This document shows, piece after piece, positions 1 to 11,100 of a stretch of DNA of 64,000 nt. The notes below the pieces were generated by a model. The model saw only the letters and a list, made by a program, of their open reading frames with translations, ran no database searches and had not been told where the DNA came from. The position numbers and the translations under genes were made by a program. The DNA is from Symbiodinium kawagutii (taxonomy: Eukaryota; Sar; Dinophyceae; Suessiales; Symbiodiniaceae): NCBI GenBank assembly GCA_009767595.1, contig VSDK01002217.1, forward strand, positions 314,685 through 378,684. The letters are read 5' to 3'. How positions within the stretch are numbered: position 1 is the first letter of the stretch; each line of letters begins with the position of its first letter.

Positions 1-2
1 CT

Positions 3-332
3 GGTTTTCCATGGGGTGCGGCAGTCCTTGCACCAGTCTGCCGTTCCACTTCTCATCTGATTGCACCAGCGACAGCGCCATGGATCGGGTTTGTTCGACA
101 TCTCGGTCACAAACCTGGCGAGGGCAACTGAGTCCTTGGAATGATGGGCAGCGAGTGTCCTCACTGTCCGAGCAATGGCAGCTGGCGGAAGGACAATGAA
201 TCCTCTCTTGTGCAGGTACAGGCGGAGTCGTGCTCTTGCACGACCTCGGCGCTGTGCCCTCCGTTGAGAAGGAGTCGTGACCGACAACCAGGGTACCAAT
301 GCAACACACCACCCAAGAGATCCAGCTCGCTC
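3..332 (-). CDS. Partial zinc-finger coding segment running off the left edge
   Basis: On the minus strand one frame is open from a stop at 333-335 to the window edge (110 codons, no internal ATG). It encodes an Arg-rich stretch (RGRARARLRLYLHKRGF), a helical middle (ARTVRTLAAHH), then W-R-C-R-W-C, ten residues, C-K-D-C: a W-x-C-x2-C-x10-C-x2-C arrangement like RanBP2-type or zinc-ribbon fingers, followed by TPWKTS. Such a finger usually binds RNA, ubiquitin or another protein, and the basic stretch fits nucleic-acid binding. Overlapping frames on both strands are also open but have poorer composition. The start is unknown (an upstream exon or a splice acceptor near 333) and the 3' end lies outside the window. 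It could belong to a cellular gene or to a retroelement gag-like ORF; the sequence does not decide. Confidence 0.5.
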
Positions 333-2157
333 TCATACGAATTGGAAGGCACCGGGTCAACAGACACCAGGCGCCCGCGAGTACGGCAGCAATGGCTCGC
401 ACCCGCTAAGATTCCTGGCTAGGTGTGCCCGGGGCCACTGCGCACACCTAGAAGAGCCGAAATCTTCTGGACTAAGGTACAAATTGTGGAAAAAGCAGCC
501 CTGTTATACACAAGAAGCTTGGGAGGAAGACAATGAAAAGCAATAAAATGATCTGGATGATGCGGGTTTGAATGATCAAATAGTGACCTGAAATTATAAG
601 GACTCCGATAGAGTGACAGGAATCTTGGGGGATAAAGCTGCACGAATGCACGAAAAGACAAAAAACACAAACCAGCTCTTGGTTGATAGGTGATTGTGGA
701 CCAACAAAAACTGTGCAGCAGTAGCGGTACATAATCAGCTGAGACAGTGGCACCGCTTGGCATTATCATGGACAGTGGTGTTTTAATGGTTATTCCTGTG
801 CATTTGCTGTTGATATCCCTGTCATTGTAATTATTATTTTCCAAAATCATGAGAACCATCATCACTTCGGCTGTTGATTACTCGTGCATCTTTCTTTGCT
901 CTTCACCAATTAAACACCTAAATTGCATCATCGATCATCGTTAGCCATCTATTTGACCCTTTGTAACAATCTCTTGTCCATGGGCCAAACCACCTTTCTT
1001 CCATCATTAAACCTATCGTCAACCATCATAAACCAGCTTCCAAACACCTCTTAAGCTGCTATTAACGATAAATTTGCCATCAATGAGCTCACTAACCACC
1101 AATTAAATTTTGTGAAGCCACCATCAATTTCACCATCACTACGCATGTTGAAACCCATCATCCTCCCAGCACTTCCTCCCCCGCAACGCAACGAGGCGCC
1201 TTTCCCCGTGGCGCCTCCGGGGCTCACCCGTGCCGTGCCCAAGCGTTTGGTGGCGAACGCCTGAGGCGTGCTGGTGGGGAGCGAAGGAGCGACCAATGGT
1301 TTAACCAAATAGCGACCAAATGGATTAACCAAAGGATTCATGCTGGTTTAATCAAATGCTGCTTAGTAATACCAATGGATTAATTGTTGGTTTAACCAAA
1401 GGGGTATTACCAAATGGTATTATAGCGGCCAAATATTGATTAAGCGGCCAATGGTTTAACCAAATATCATTATCATTATACGCTTTAATATGCGACCATA
1501 ATAGGGGTATTAATAAGCAACTGTTAATGATTGTGTAACCCAAATGGTAGACTGTGTCAGACCACTCCTGGTCGCTCCTGGTTAGACCACTCCTGGTGGT
1601 GACAATTCTACCATGGGGATGATTTATGGTTAATCATGGCCAATAACCATGGGGATGATTTATGATGAGTCATGATTCATCATCAATTGATGTTGATGGA
1701 TACTGTTGATAATGGTTAATCATCTATGTGTCAATTGATCGCCTTTGGTAAACTAATCTGGAAGTTTAAAAACCATCAGTTTTGAGAGGAAAACCAGCCA
1801 TAAATGGTGGTTGATTATGAACCATGAATTATTAATGTTAAGGACGGTAACTGATGGCTAATGATAGTTAAATTGATAGTTAATAAGTGATGGTTAAATG
1901 ATGGCTTATTGATGGTTTATTCATGATTACTGACGCTTAGGTGGTTAAATAAATGTACGTATAATCAATGTTACATTGATGGTTCAATCATAGTTTGAAA
2001 CTTCTAATAGAAGGCTCAAGTTAAGTGATGGTTAAAGATGGCTTCATGTTTGATGAACACAGACATCCAATGATGATTGATGATTGTGTTGATCACACAT
2101 TAACTATGTAAGTTGTCCATTTTTTCCTGAATTATTGATGTTGCTTAGAAGAACATT
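333..2157. other. Non-coding stretch of TGATGGTTAA-type repeats with one GC-rich island
   Basis: Mostly AT-rich intronic or intergenic sequence built from degenerate TGATGGTTAAT/ACCATCA words, densest at 1350-2130. No supported gene apart from the island at 1171-1262, described separately. Confidence 0.5.
1171..1262. other. GC-rich exon-like island, strand unresolved
   Basis: An abrupt GC-rich block inside AT-rich repeats. On the plus strand an acceptor-like CTCCCAG and a GC donor (CCTGAG then GCGTGC) bracket a Pro/Arg-rich reading (EAPFPVAPPGLTRAVPKRLV). On the minus strand CCTCAG|G and CGG|GTGAGC bracket an 11-codon exon, AFATKRLGTAR. Both readings are plausible and no product is recognised. 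Confidence 0.3.
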
Positions 2158-2479
2158 CTAAGCCAATGCTGTTCCGGTCAGGTAGTGGGGTATGCACGGC
2201 ATGGGTGCCATGGGTGCAACACTGAGAGGCATTCTATGGGGTCGATGGTTCAGATACCACAGTTCTGATCCTTCATAGGCGCCCATTTGGTTTAGCATGG
2301 GAACAGATGGGAACCATGGCTGATGGCTTGCGAAGCATAGCGACCTTGCTTTGTTCGTCAATGTCATCGTAGCTGGTGCTACTACACGGGCTTGTTTGGT
2401 TCCGTAGCCTGCCTTGAACAAACAGAGATGTGGAGCATCACCATTTTTGATAGGACAACTGTCCGAGCAGCGGTGTTTT
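2158..2479 (-). CDS. Cys/Met/Pro-rich exon, unknown product
   Basis: A minus-strand frame of about 107 codons ends in TAG at 2158-2160. A plausible acceptor (ATAAATGCAG) sits just upstream at 2480-2481. The translation begins with a Cys-rich segment (KHRCSDSCPIKNGDAPHLC) that vaguely recalls dinoflagellate CCCH-type fingers and ends with a Met/Pro-rich tail (APMAPMPCIPHYLTGTALA). It may be the terminal exon of a minus-strand gene, or, using a GC donor at the final GCTTAG, an internal exon upstream of the zinc-finger piece at 3-332 on the same strand. The family is not recognised; the assignment rests on composition and the acceptor only. Confidence 0.35.
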
Positions 2480-3063
2480 CTGCATTTATAATATTCCATG
2501 ATTGTTTCACCCAGAGATATCCAGAGTACAAAGTAAACCATTATCATTGTATTGGTGTGAATTATTTCTTGTCTATACCCCAATGCTTAACTCTTACGTA
2601 TCGTGGATTAAAAAGTTGTCGATTCTACATATCAAGCTGTTGTCCTTGAAATCGTCATGATGACATAAGTCCAAACTACCTTTTTATTCGTAAGAACACA
2701 TAGCAACCAGCATGTTTAAATCCACACAATTTGTTCCGATTCACACCCTTAAACTGTGATGACTCATGAAACAATATAGTTTTGACCCGTTTTCTCAGTA
2801 TAATCATTTTGGTTATCGAAGTATGAATCATTCGGAATGCTTGTTACTTTCCTGTGATCATACAACAATGTAGTTAAGGTTGTCTTGTATCAGTGGTCAC
2901 TTTCTATTTGCCATCATGAACTTCGTATTTACCATCATTCACCTCATGTTTACCACCATTCACCTTGTGTTTACCACCATTCACCTTATCTTTGCATATA
3001 TTTGCCATCATTGACCATCATTCACCATACCCCTTCAAGTGCTGCACTGCGCCTTTTTCGCAG
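2480..3063. other. No gene seen; AT-rich repeats
   Basis: AT-rich DNA with a run of TTTACCACCATTCACC-type direct repeats at about 2925-2985. Nothing codes convincingly. Confidence 0.4.
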
Positions 3064-3097
3064 CTACACTGCGTAGGCGGCCAGAGGAGTCAGCAAG
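3064..3097 (+). CDS. 34-nt micro-exon candidate
   Basis: The block is framed by a strong acceptor (CCTTTTTCGCAG|C) and a strong donor (CAAG|GTAAGG). It reads LHCVGGQRSQQ if entered in phase 0 and leaves in phase 1. It is the first plus-strand splice-bounded block of the region, and the parent gene is unknown. A further GC-rich stretch at 3165-3330 stays open in the plus direction but lacks convincing boundaries. Confidence 0.35.
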
Positions 3098-6000
3098 GTA
3101 AGGGCGCGAGGCCATCACCATTTGTTGTTGATCGTTGGTTGTCCAGAGTCAACACTTACAAGGTGGGCTGGAGCGGCTCCCAGCAACGGTTGGGAGTGAA
3201 TGACCAAGATATGAACAGAGGTACAAGGAGGGCCCCATTGGGCTCCCAACCCTTGAACCCAGAACCCTCCATGGTCCTGGCTCCTGTCAACCGCATCGAG
3301 CAGCCGCGCGGCTTGTTTGCTTATAACCAGCTTGTTAAATGGCCCTATAAAATCCTATAAGCCAAGTTACAATTAGGGGGTCCCGCCCTGTAGTTGCATT
3401 CCTTAGAATGATTTAGAATGGTGAAGACTGATAAAAACATGCTTATCTATGGGTCAATTGTGGTTCTTAGTCAAGGTTGGTTATTTTTGGTCGCTGATAA
3501 TTGTCATTATCATTTGAATTGCAATTATGTAATGGCGTTGTCATTGTCAACGCTGGTTCATGCTGATGGTTAGGAATTGTCATGGTTTTGTTTTGATGAG
3601 GAATGGTTCTTCCAGTGTGTAGCAGTCGGATTTGTACTCAGTTGCTATAATTGGATACTCAGAACATTCTAGCGCCATCATGGTGTACTATGCATTCACG
3701 CCAAGAGTATTTGGTTTCTACTGGGGTTATGCCATTTTCATGCACCTCAGAGCAGACTCCACACAGATGTGCCAGCAATAAGACCTTTTCAAAAGGGGTT
3801 CATAGCCACCATCAACCATGTATCATCACTAGTTGTGCTTATTTGGGCTTATTGACCAGTGACCATGATTCGGACCCTGTAGTTGATTGCGACTAGTCAA
3901 CTAACAATTCATGGCAGCACCATCAACCATCACCCAGTGATGATTATTAACCCTCCATGTTTGTACCTGGTAGCCACGTCTGCTACGACACAGGGGATCT
4001 GTGGGGCTGGGTCAACGAGTCGGTGATTCGATTCGCCAGCTGGTGGCATCTACCATTCGCCTGGTAGTTACCAAGCTGTGAGCTAACCCACGTAAGTTAT
4101 TCTAGTTATGAGCTGAATTAAGTGACCAGTTTGTTTCGGTTGCCACCTACCTTCTAACCCAGGTTGGGTTACCCTACAGTTACAACCTAAGTTAACTAAC
4201 CAGTTTGGTTACGACCTATCTTGGGTAACTAACTGAGGGGCATCAGTTTGTATGAATCATGGTAAATTACTCTTGTATTTTCTGGCATTGTCCTTGCTGG
4301 CATTTACTAGTGGTCCTGCACGTTAAGAACCACCATGATGGCACGATGGCACAATGGTAGTAAATTTCAGCTATTTTACAGGATAGAAATAGTGGTATAC
4401 AAGGGTGGTTACTCAAAGTTAAACCTTCAGGCACGCAATAGGCCAAAATGTTACGTTTTATTGGCACGCCTACAATTTGCGACCCTTTGCCGAGAGAAGT
4501 GTACATATCGCGCCGTTCGCGTGGCCGAATCACTGCACAACAGTCGTAGTGGCCAATTTCATCATTGTTTACCAAGTTTGTCTTGGTCTCCCGTTGGTGA
4601 ACAAAAGGGTATTCAAAGCAATAGTCTGTTTATGACTGTTGGTCTCCTCTTGGTTAAGCAAAGAGTCATGCAGAGACCATTGCTTTAAACATTGCTGATT
4701 GACAAAGGGGTAGTAACCAGCCAAAACAACCTTTACCAGTTGTTGTTAGTTTAACCATTGCAGTTTGATAGAACTCCTCTGCTATTTTTAACCACTGGTC
4801 TTTGTACACGACTGTTTTTTCCACCTGGCAAAAACTGTTGAATGTGGAGTGGAGTATGCTACCAACCCCTACCCCCGGTGAATTCCTACACGGGCTTTGT
4901 TGCCAGAAGCATCACCCCCACTGGATTTCTGGACACTTAAAATCATCTATTGATCATCTAAAACAACTCTTTGTGGTGAATTTGGGGGTCCCTGTTCTAG
5001 GAAACACACAAATGGTGCAATCGATGTGTTTCATCAGGAATACGGTATCATCCTTGGACTTCGGCCTGGCACCAGTCTGTTGGGCATCTGCGACTGTTGT
5101 GACGCCAAATGAAAGAATGTCTTGCTGAATTCGTCTTGCGTCTGGCTGGTGCTGAAATTTGCAGCTACTGCAACTTCATGGCTCCGAACAGTTCCTGCCA
5201 ATCATTGCGACGGCACCAGTCAGTTCTTTGGCGTTTCACTTCGCAGCAACAAACTTTGAGCAATGTCAACGGTTATCTAAAAATTGATTAATTAGCTAAT
5301 GCTGAATTAATGATGGTTCGCTACATCATGACCAAATTTGACCAAATGGTCATATCATGAATCATAGTGGCGGTTATGTCACCAAGTTTGTAATCACAGT
5401 TGCAGTGGTTTAAGTTATATGCATTTATCATGCTTGATATTTCATGAAAAGCAAATGTGAACACAATCAACCAGAACTTGCAATAGCAAATGTGTACAAT
5501 ATCATGAATTAATCATAGTGGTGGGTATGTATATCAACCATGTGTGGTCTGAATATCTTTCGTCACCATTAGCAGAAGCTGACGATCACCAACATGAACC
5601 ACCACCAGAAGCAAGATTGATCATGATTTCTCATCATTGTGATCAACATGAATGATCAACCACCATCATGATACAATCATCAGCCATTTTAAAGCATCAT
5701 CAACATCATTGACCATCATGGGCCTATCAATCGATCCCCTACAGGCTGGCAATTGGTGATGATGACCCATAGACAAACTATTAACCAACCATTCACAAAC
5801 TATTAGCCATTAACAAACTATTAATTTGATTAGATTACTCATCTAACCGCCATTAACCAACTATTTACCAACCGTGAGCTAATCTCGGCCGATTTCCAGC
5901 GATGAACTCAGAGCCATTGCTCGAAGATTTGCAGGAATTTTGAAAGCGGCAACGTAAAATTTGGTCAGGTAGTATGGGATAAGTATCTGGTACATGATGG

Positions 6001-6286
6001 TACATGGCAGGAAAACCGTCGAACAATGGACATTTGATTGTCATCATGGTTTATGTACTTGTTGCTAGAATATAACTATATAATAGACACATTACATTGA
6101 ATAGATGGCAGTTTTGCGGTATCTAGATGCCATATACCAACTGATTTTGCAATCATAAGATATAAACAAGTAGTGTCAAACCTTATATATGGTTGATAGC
6201 TACAGTTATTCATTGTAGTTATGGTTTATGACTACCCATGGTATCTAAACAAAGTGTACCTACCTAGCGGTGTTACCACTCCGCAG
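3098..6286. other. Long intron/intergenic stretch without a supported gene
   Basis: Repeated words dominate, for example CTGGTAGTTACC/GGTTGCCACC near 4050-4240 and ACCATCATGA-type words near 5600-5860. Several open frames of 60-117 codons exist (for example 4335-4688), but they lack splice signals or convincing composition. Confidence 0.4.
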
Positions 6287-6368
6287 GGCTGCCAAGAAGG
6301 CAGGCCTCTGCACCACCTCGCAATTAAAAAAGTCAGCGGCACAGCAGCTCGTCCTGCCGGACCCTACT
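6287..6368 (+). CDS. Exon-like island, Ala/Lys/Gln-rich
   Basis: After an acceptor (ACTCCGCAG|G) one plus frame reads AAKKAGLCTTSQLKKSAAQQ and then LVLPDPT before weak GT donors near 6368. Entry needs phase 2. The GC-rich coding-like composition stands out from the flanks, but the 3' boundary is not clear and the product is unknown. Confidence 0.35.
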
Positions 6369-6867
6369 GTTGTATATTGTTGACAACTATATACAACTAT
6401 AGTGGTACTAAACCTACTATTGTTGACTACTATTGTTATTGTCCGCACCCTATTGTTGATTAGTCATCAGTACTGAACCAGCTTTTTACAGCCAATCAAC
6501 CAGCAGTATAGCCAGATAAAGCCTCCTACTATCAATGCCACTTTAGCCAGTTAACGCCTACTATTGTTGGAAACAATGTGGCTTAGTAACCAATCTCTTG
6601 TTGTGGAGAGGGGTGTTGGGCGAACGAGCAGTTGGACCTGAATCATGCTAAAATCCTTTTTCTTGTTCAGCAGTTGGTTGGGTCTCCGTGGGTACATCAA
6701 CATATAGCAAGCCTACTCTTTCGCAATTGTTAGGGTATAGCAATGTTGGTATCCCTATCATTTACACTTGTTTAAAAGTCCCAACATGGGAGTATAGCAA
6801 GCGATATAACTTCAATTCTGAAAAGCTCTATATCGTATGTTTGTTTGGAGCTGGCACTACCCATCAG

Positions 6868-6992
6868 TCATCCATGACATTCCAAGGGCAGCGGCTTCCG
6901 AGGCTGTGAACGATGTTCCAATCGATTTCCTCATTGCCAGCTTTGTGGCCCTGAACCTACGGGGCCAGAAGGCCTTGTGGTGCGGGACCCTG
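6868..6992 (+). CDS. Exon with weak resemblance to an exostosin-type (GT64) glycosyltransferase
   Basis: An exon of 125 nt between CCCATCAG|TC and CTG|GTGATC, entered in phase 1 and left in phase 0, 41 codons. It contains SEAVNDVPIDFLIASFVALN. The D-V-P-I-D-F-L-I-A string resembles the D-I-A-M-N-F-L-V-A region of exostosin GT64 domains, where it follows the Cys-Glu that is replaced here. The resemblance is short and the key cysteine is missing, so the name is only a suggestion. The exon could equally be an upstream exon of the Calx-beta gene that follows. Confidence 0.35.
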
Positions 6993-7129
6993 GTGATCAA
7001 AAGCGGATCAGCAACTTCCAACTGAGAACCAATGGGAAGCAAGGGGATCAGAAGCCACGCCAAATCATTCATCTTTCTGAGTTCATCATCGTTGATCCAC
7101 TCGATTGCTTAGCAACAAGAAAAACGGAG

Positions 7130-7600
7130 ATCTGGTGCAGTGGGATGGGGTACCACCAAGCCTACCAGCCCTACCACTCCGGTGCTTGGCAGTTCACATA
7201 CACCTACGCGGGTGTGGGACAGCATCAGCAACGTTTCTAAACCTTCGGTTTTTCTGGCTGTAATGGTTAATATAGTAATGGTGAATGTAGTAATTTGGTT
7301 AACCTATGGCTTATTAACCATTAATTAATGGTAAATATAGTAATGGTTAATTAATATAGTAATTTGTTAACCCATGGCTTACTAACCATTGTCAACTGTA
7401 TGTAATGGTTGATAATGGTTCACAGCCAGCCTGGGCAGATGAGGTGAACAGGTTGACTTGCGCCCAGCGTGGTTGGAATCGCCCTGCAGGAAGCAGATGT
7501 AGAGGTTCGCCCACCTCTTGGGTGATCATCCCAGCTGGTGTTTGCATCACGGCAACGATGGGCCGACGTTGGCCATGCCCTGAATCATTATCAACCTGGC
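7130..7600. other. GC-rich region with one or two ambiguous exon-like blocks
   Basis: At 7134-7240 all three plus frames are open, so no frame can be preferred. At 7490-7521 a block between CCCTGCAG|G and GG|GTGATC reads EADVEVRPPL on the plus strand. The minus strand across 7420-7590 is also open and coding-like (MITQEVGEPLHLLPAGRF). Strand and boundaries are unresolved. Confidence 0.3.
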
Positions 7601-8094
7601 CATGATAAACCAAGCACTTAGCACCATTAAGTGACCATATTGGCCACTATTAATCAGCCATTAGTCAGCATGAACTGACCATGTTGGCCATCCGCCATGA
7701 GTCACCATGAACTGCCATGAATTATGATGAAGAAAACTCACCACCATTGACCAAGATGAACCAACCTGGCCTTCACCAACCACTCACCACCATGAACTGC
7801 CAAAATGGTTGCTATTGAATGATTCCTTGGCTTGAGAAACACCTAAATATGGCAAACCATGTGCGACAACTGGTAGTTACCCAATCATAACTCAACTTAT
7901 GTGTGCTATATGGCTACGCTAATCCCAGCTGTAAATCAACTTAGCAAACCTATCCCAGTTATATACCAGTTGTTTATAACTGGTAGTTTGGCTATATAAC
8001 TGTTCATCTCAGTTATAAATCAACTCACCAAACCAACCGCAACCATGAACCAACCGCAAAACCACCAGGGGCCACAGGTGTCCCCTGACCTCAG

Positions 8095-8154
8095 GTGCTC
8101 CGTTGCACCCACTGCGATCCGCTCTTTGTCTTGGAACCGATGCCCTTCGGGGAG
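8095..8154 (+). CDS. Calx-beta gene, exon 1 of the visible set
   Basis: The exon follows ACCTCAG|G and ends GAG|GCGCAC (GC donor), phase 0 to 0, 20 codons. It reads VLRCTHCDPLFVLEPMPFGE. If a GT donor were used instead, the open frame continues to about 8171. A palindromic element begins 59 bp downstream. Confidence 0.5.
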
Positions 8155-11100
8155 GCGCACCAGCTGAACTGGTCGCTGAATGATGCAACTCATGACGGCT
8201 TAAGCCATTGGAAATGGCTATGGGTCAATATTAACCAAGCAACTAATGGGGGACAACCACCAACAATTTCATGGGGAAAACAGCCTGGTTCATGATAGGG
8301 GAACAAGGGGTACGGGGTTTTGACTCACAGCCAAATGATAGGGGATAAGAACCAACAAGATCATGTTGGTATAGTAGATACCATTCTTGGTGATGGGGGA
8401 TAACAATCAAATCAATATAACAACCAAATGCCTATAGATGTTGGTTGAACAATATATACTATAGGTATCTATAGGCTGACTATATCGGTCGCCAAATTGG
8501 TTTGTAGTAGATAATGATGCAACTTTGCCGTTTGAAGTTTGACTGTATCACCTCAGCGGAAGAAACGCTCAAAGGTGGCATTGGCGTATAATAGATGATA
8601 GGTTTACAGTAAGTTGAATGATATGAGCTAATGATGGCTTACAATGATGAACAGTGGATAAGAACCAACAAAACTGTTTGAACAACTACCAATGGTTTAT
8701 CAGGAAATTCTAAGATTTTCTATGGTGAACTTTGTTTAGTAGTGATCAACTATGAGTGATACGGTTGGGAAGTCTATATGATCTGGGTTGTTCACAATTC
8801 TCGACTGTTTGATAGGGGATACCTGTAACTCTATCAGCCCGTCAATAGGGGGAAAACAAGACAGCTGGTAAGATCATCATGATCGTTGGTTCATAAGTTT
8901 CATGATAGCAGTTAGTTTGCAATCCCAAAAGTCATGGACATAGCCTAAACCAGGCTATGACTGAGATATCCACTTGATTTCCCACCAGCGATCTTACCAC
9001 TACCAGTGGTTCACGCTTAGCCAACATGAGCCAACGGGGCATGACGTGCTACGACCACCATGACGACCCTTGTCACATCGTCGCTCGCCGTCGCTCGCCT
9101 GCAGGACCCCTCTGGTCGCTGTGTGTCAGATGGGCCCATTGAGTTCAGCTCGCCGGTGTACCATGTCTACAAGGACACCGTGTCTCAGCTGTGAGAGGTT
9201 GGGGGGTGGCTCTGCATGGCTCCACTTGGACATGATGGGTTGGTCCATAGCCATGGTGGTAGTGGGACCGACTGACCATCCAATAGTAGCGATTACTAGT
9301 AGGGTAAGAAACCAATTTTGGGGGTGCACCAGTCTTGGCTAAACCATGACAACCCATGGAATTGTAGATGATTGGACGTTGTTCATCACGATTCATCACA
9401 ACAATGGATGCCTCTTGTTATTCTTGGCAAGGTTGAGTTGCAATAAGCGATGATCCAGTGGGGATCAGTAGCATAGCAAGAATAATTATGAACACATTAG
9501 GGCATTGCTTGACGAAATCTTGGCTTCCTGGTCATTTGATAACTACTCAGCATCTGGGATGTTCGAATCACCAAGTTTTGACCGAAAGCCTTGTGGCAAT
9601 GGACGTGGTTAACAAATGCGTTATTGGTCCTCCACATTGCCATCAGATCTATATGAGAACTTCTCTTCCACATGGACTGCGTGGTCACAAGTCCCCCCAT
9701 TTAGTTGATTTCCCCTTACGAAAAACCGATCGCAGATGTACATCCAGTACTTAACAGGGTTGGATGTCGGTTGGATATCCTGCCAACTACAAGTTGGTTA
9801 AGTTGCCTCGATCATCCTGGATCCTCACAACTTCTATTCATTCGAACGTTGCGCCAGCATGGCACCGCCAGGACCAACAGAACGTGACCTTGGTCATCCA
9901 GCGCAGCATCTACGCACTGAGTCACTTGGAGCTGCTGTCAGGGTGAGTTCTCCAGCTGGGGATCTAACCATGGTAGCCCCCAGTAAGGTGGATGAGCTAA
10001 ACCCTGCGTGTTTATATAGCTGTTATATAAGCATGGTAGACGACACTAGATAGCCTTATGAAGCGAGTGAACAGGTCAGCCGTCTCTAAGAACAGCGGGG
10101 ACGCACATCCAAGTGCTCATCAGGATGGGTCGAGGCAGCATTCAACAGCAGGTGAACTTCACAACAGCCGGAGTAGTGACTGGTCATTTGGAGTCAACGC
10201 GTCATCCCAACCATCAACCAACCAACCAACCAACTAACCAACCCGATGAAGTCAACTGTAATCCAAGGAGATCCAATCCAACTATGCACCCCAATCAAAC
10301 AATTGCCATTGTTGCGTATCAATGGTTATGAAGCATCATCAAACATCATTTATGTACATTCGTGAACCATCTGTGTTTTCTGTTGATTGCTGGCTAATAA
10401 CCATCATTAAACATCACTACTGTTTCAACCAATCAACCAGTTTTAGCTATATCCCTAGTATGGATTATAAACCCTATAAAGCTTATAAATCCTATTTTTT
10501 GATTTATAGCTTACAAACCAACCAGAACCATTAGCACAACCAGACAACCACAACCCTAACCATAACCAAAACCAAAACCGTAACCAACCAACAAACCAGG
10601 ACTGGGAACATCTCAGGAGCCGATTTCGCCCATCCCATCACCGTGGTGGTGCGCACGCGCGACGGCACTGCACACAGCAGCAGTCTGGACTATGGAGGCG
10701 CAGCGGTTTCGGTGGAGCGGTTCCGTTTGATGGCTACGAGTTGGGCGCCAAAACGTCGTAAGTTGGTGAATGAGCCACTGAAAATATGGTTAGGATTGCT
10801 CAATGATGATTAAATGGCTACAATTAGTGTCACTCTATAGTGAATGATGGTTAGAATTGTTCAATAGTGATTGAAAGTGATTATATGTTGGTTTGTCGGT
10901 GCCGTTGAACTATGGTTGGTTGATAATCGAGGATTATCATAGAGGGGATCCTATCCAACAAACATATTGGATATACCAACTTCTGTATGTGGGGGGTGTT
11001 TCTCTCGATGTCATTTGGTCTACCCTCGAGACATGGACCATAGGAAATGAACCTTCTAACCACTATTGGTGTTATTGTACAGGAGTGTTGGTAACATTGA

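Noticed and set aside
3160..3340. A tRNA gene near GGCTCCCAACCCTTGAACCC
   Set aside because: No cloverleaf or A and B boxes at the right spacing could be found.
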